Origin: an uncultured Oscillospiraceae bacterium
Lineage (GTDB): Bacteria > Bacillota > Clostridia > Oscillospirales > Ruminococcaceae
Assembly (NCBI GenBank): GCA_900547455.1
Contig: URGV01000066.1
Coordinates: 1 to 6,017 of the forward strand
DNA: 6,017 nucleotides
Direction of reading: 5' to 3'
Made by a program: the position numbers and the translations under genes. This document shows, piece by piece, positions 5,822 to 6,017 of the stretch. How positions within the stretch are numbered: the stretch's first letter is position 1; every line of letters starts with the position of its first letter. The notes beneath the pieces are model-generated. The model did not search any database, had not been told where the DNA came from, and saw only the letters and a list, made by a program, of their open reading frames with translations.

Positions 5822-6017
5822 TTGATGCGGGGGCGGAGGCCCCTGCGCCCCCCTTTTTTCTCTCTGCCTCCCCGGAGGGGTTTTGCGGGGGCGGGGGCCC
5901 CAGCACCTCCGGGAGCAAGTCGTCAGACTTGGCTCCTCGCTCCGCCCTGCACCCGGGGGAGTTTTTTGCGGGACGGCAGTCCCAGCCCCCAACGATGCGA
6001 GGGGTTCCCCCTCTGCA
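5822..6017 (-). repeat. GC-rich modular hairpin repeat, right copy
   Basis: This non-coding stretch upstream of the SRP promoter is built from the same parts as the left edge, but in inverse orientation. It has an exact 27-bp copy of the core (5936-5910 read on the minus strand), GCACCC-GGGGGAG-T6-GCGGG (5949-5971), T6-CTCTCT (5854-5865) and several G/C palindromes, including GAGGGG-TT-CCCC at the right end (6000-6011). Order and spacing differ from the left copy: the GGGTGC module is 12 nt from the core here and 38 nt there. It looks like a mosaic of a dispersed repeat family. No convincing gene is present, and the right limit is cut by the window edge. Confidence 0.7.
5829..5859 (+). terminator. 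Terminator-like hairpin with T6, plus strand
   Basis: GGGGGCG (5829-5835) pairs with CGCCCCC (5846-5852), and after one C a T6 run follows (5854-5859). The shape is that of an intrinsic terminator for plus-strand transcripts, yet no plus-strand gene lies before it. It may be only a module of the repeat, or it may stop antisense transcription away from the SRP promoter. Confidence 0.35.

Noticed and set aside
88..5936. Inverted repeats as ends of a composite transposon or integrative element
   Set aside because: The intervening DNA is core chromosomal genes with no transposase or integrase, the flanking modules are shuffled rather than mirrored, and the bracketing depends only on where the window was cut.
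5714..5992. Minus-strand open frame of 92 codons upstream of the SRP RNA
   Set aside because: It crosses the right repeat, the SRP promoter and the start of the SRP RNA. Its Pro/Arg/Gly-rich product reflects the GC-rich repeats.

Overview
The window looks like chromosomal DNA of a fairly GC-rich Clostridia member, most likely Oscillospiraceae/Ruminococcaceae-type. The evidence is the Firmicutes-style order SRP RNA - dnaX - ybaB - recR, strong AGGAGG ribosome sites, GC-rich coding DNA set against very AT-rich promoters, and GC-rich hairpin repeats between transcription units. The taxonomic call is inference. All genes I accept lie on the minus strand, so the window is best read from right to left.

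Right part (about 6017 to 2737). A mosaic of GC-rich hairpin repeats (about 5822-6017) is followed by a near-consensus sigma-A promoter (5812-5784). That promoter drives the signal recognition particle RNA (about 5777-5557). Next come dnaX (clamp-loader subunit tau, 566 aa), ybaB/ebfC (nucleoid-associated protein, 115 aa) and recR (recombination mediator, 199 aa). An 11-bp stem with a T7 tract at 2769-2737 ends the unit. This is a housekeeping operon for protein targeting, replication and repair.

Middle (2736-2507). An AT-rich intergenic stretch holds one weak hairpin and then a good minus-strand promoter (2583-2556).

Left part (2506-166). A three-gene polar amino acid ABC importer: a lipoprotein substrate-binding protein (277 aa), a permease (TTG start, 228 aa) and an ATPase (GTG start, 247 aa, overlapping the permease by 8 nt). 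A perfect 10-bp hairpin between the binding protein and the permease, together with the weak start codons downstream, suggests the binding protein is made in excess. The exact substrate cannot be read from the sequence.

Left edge (1-165). A second copy of the hairpin-rich repeat, inverted relative to the right copy and sharing an identical 27-bp core. It may also supply the terminator of the transporter operon.

I found no defence system, mobile enzyme, CRISPR array or new gene system. The least ordinary signals are the shared modular repeats at the two edges and a pair of back-to-back hairpins inside the linker-coding part of dnaX.
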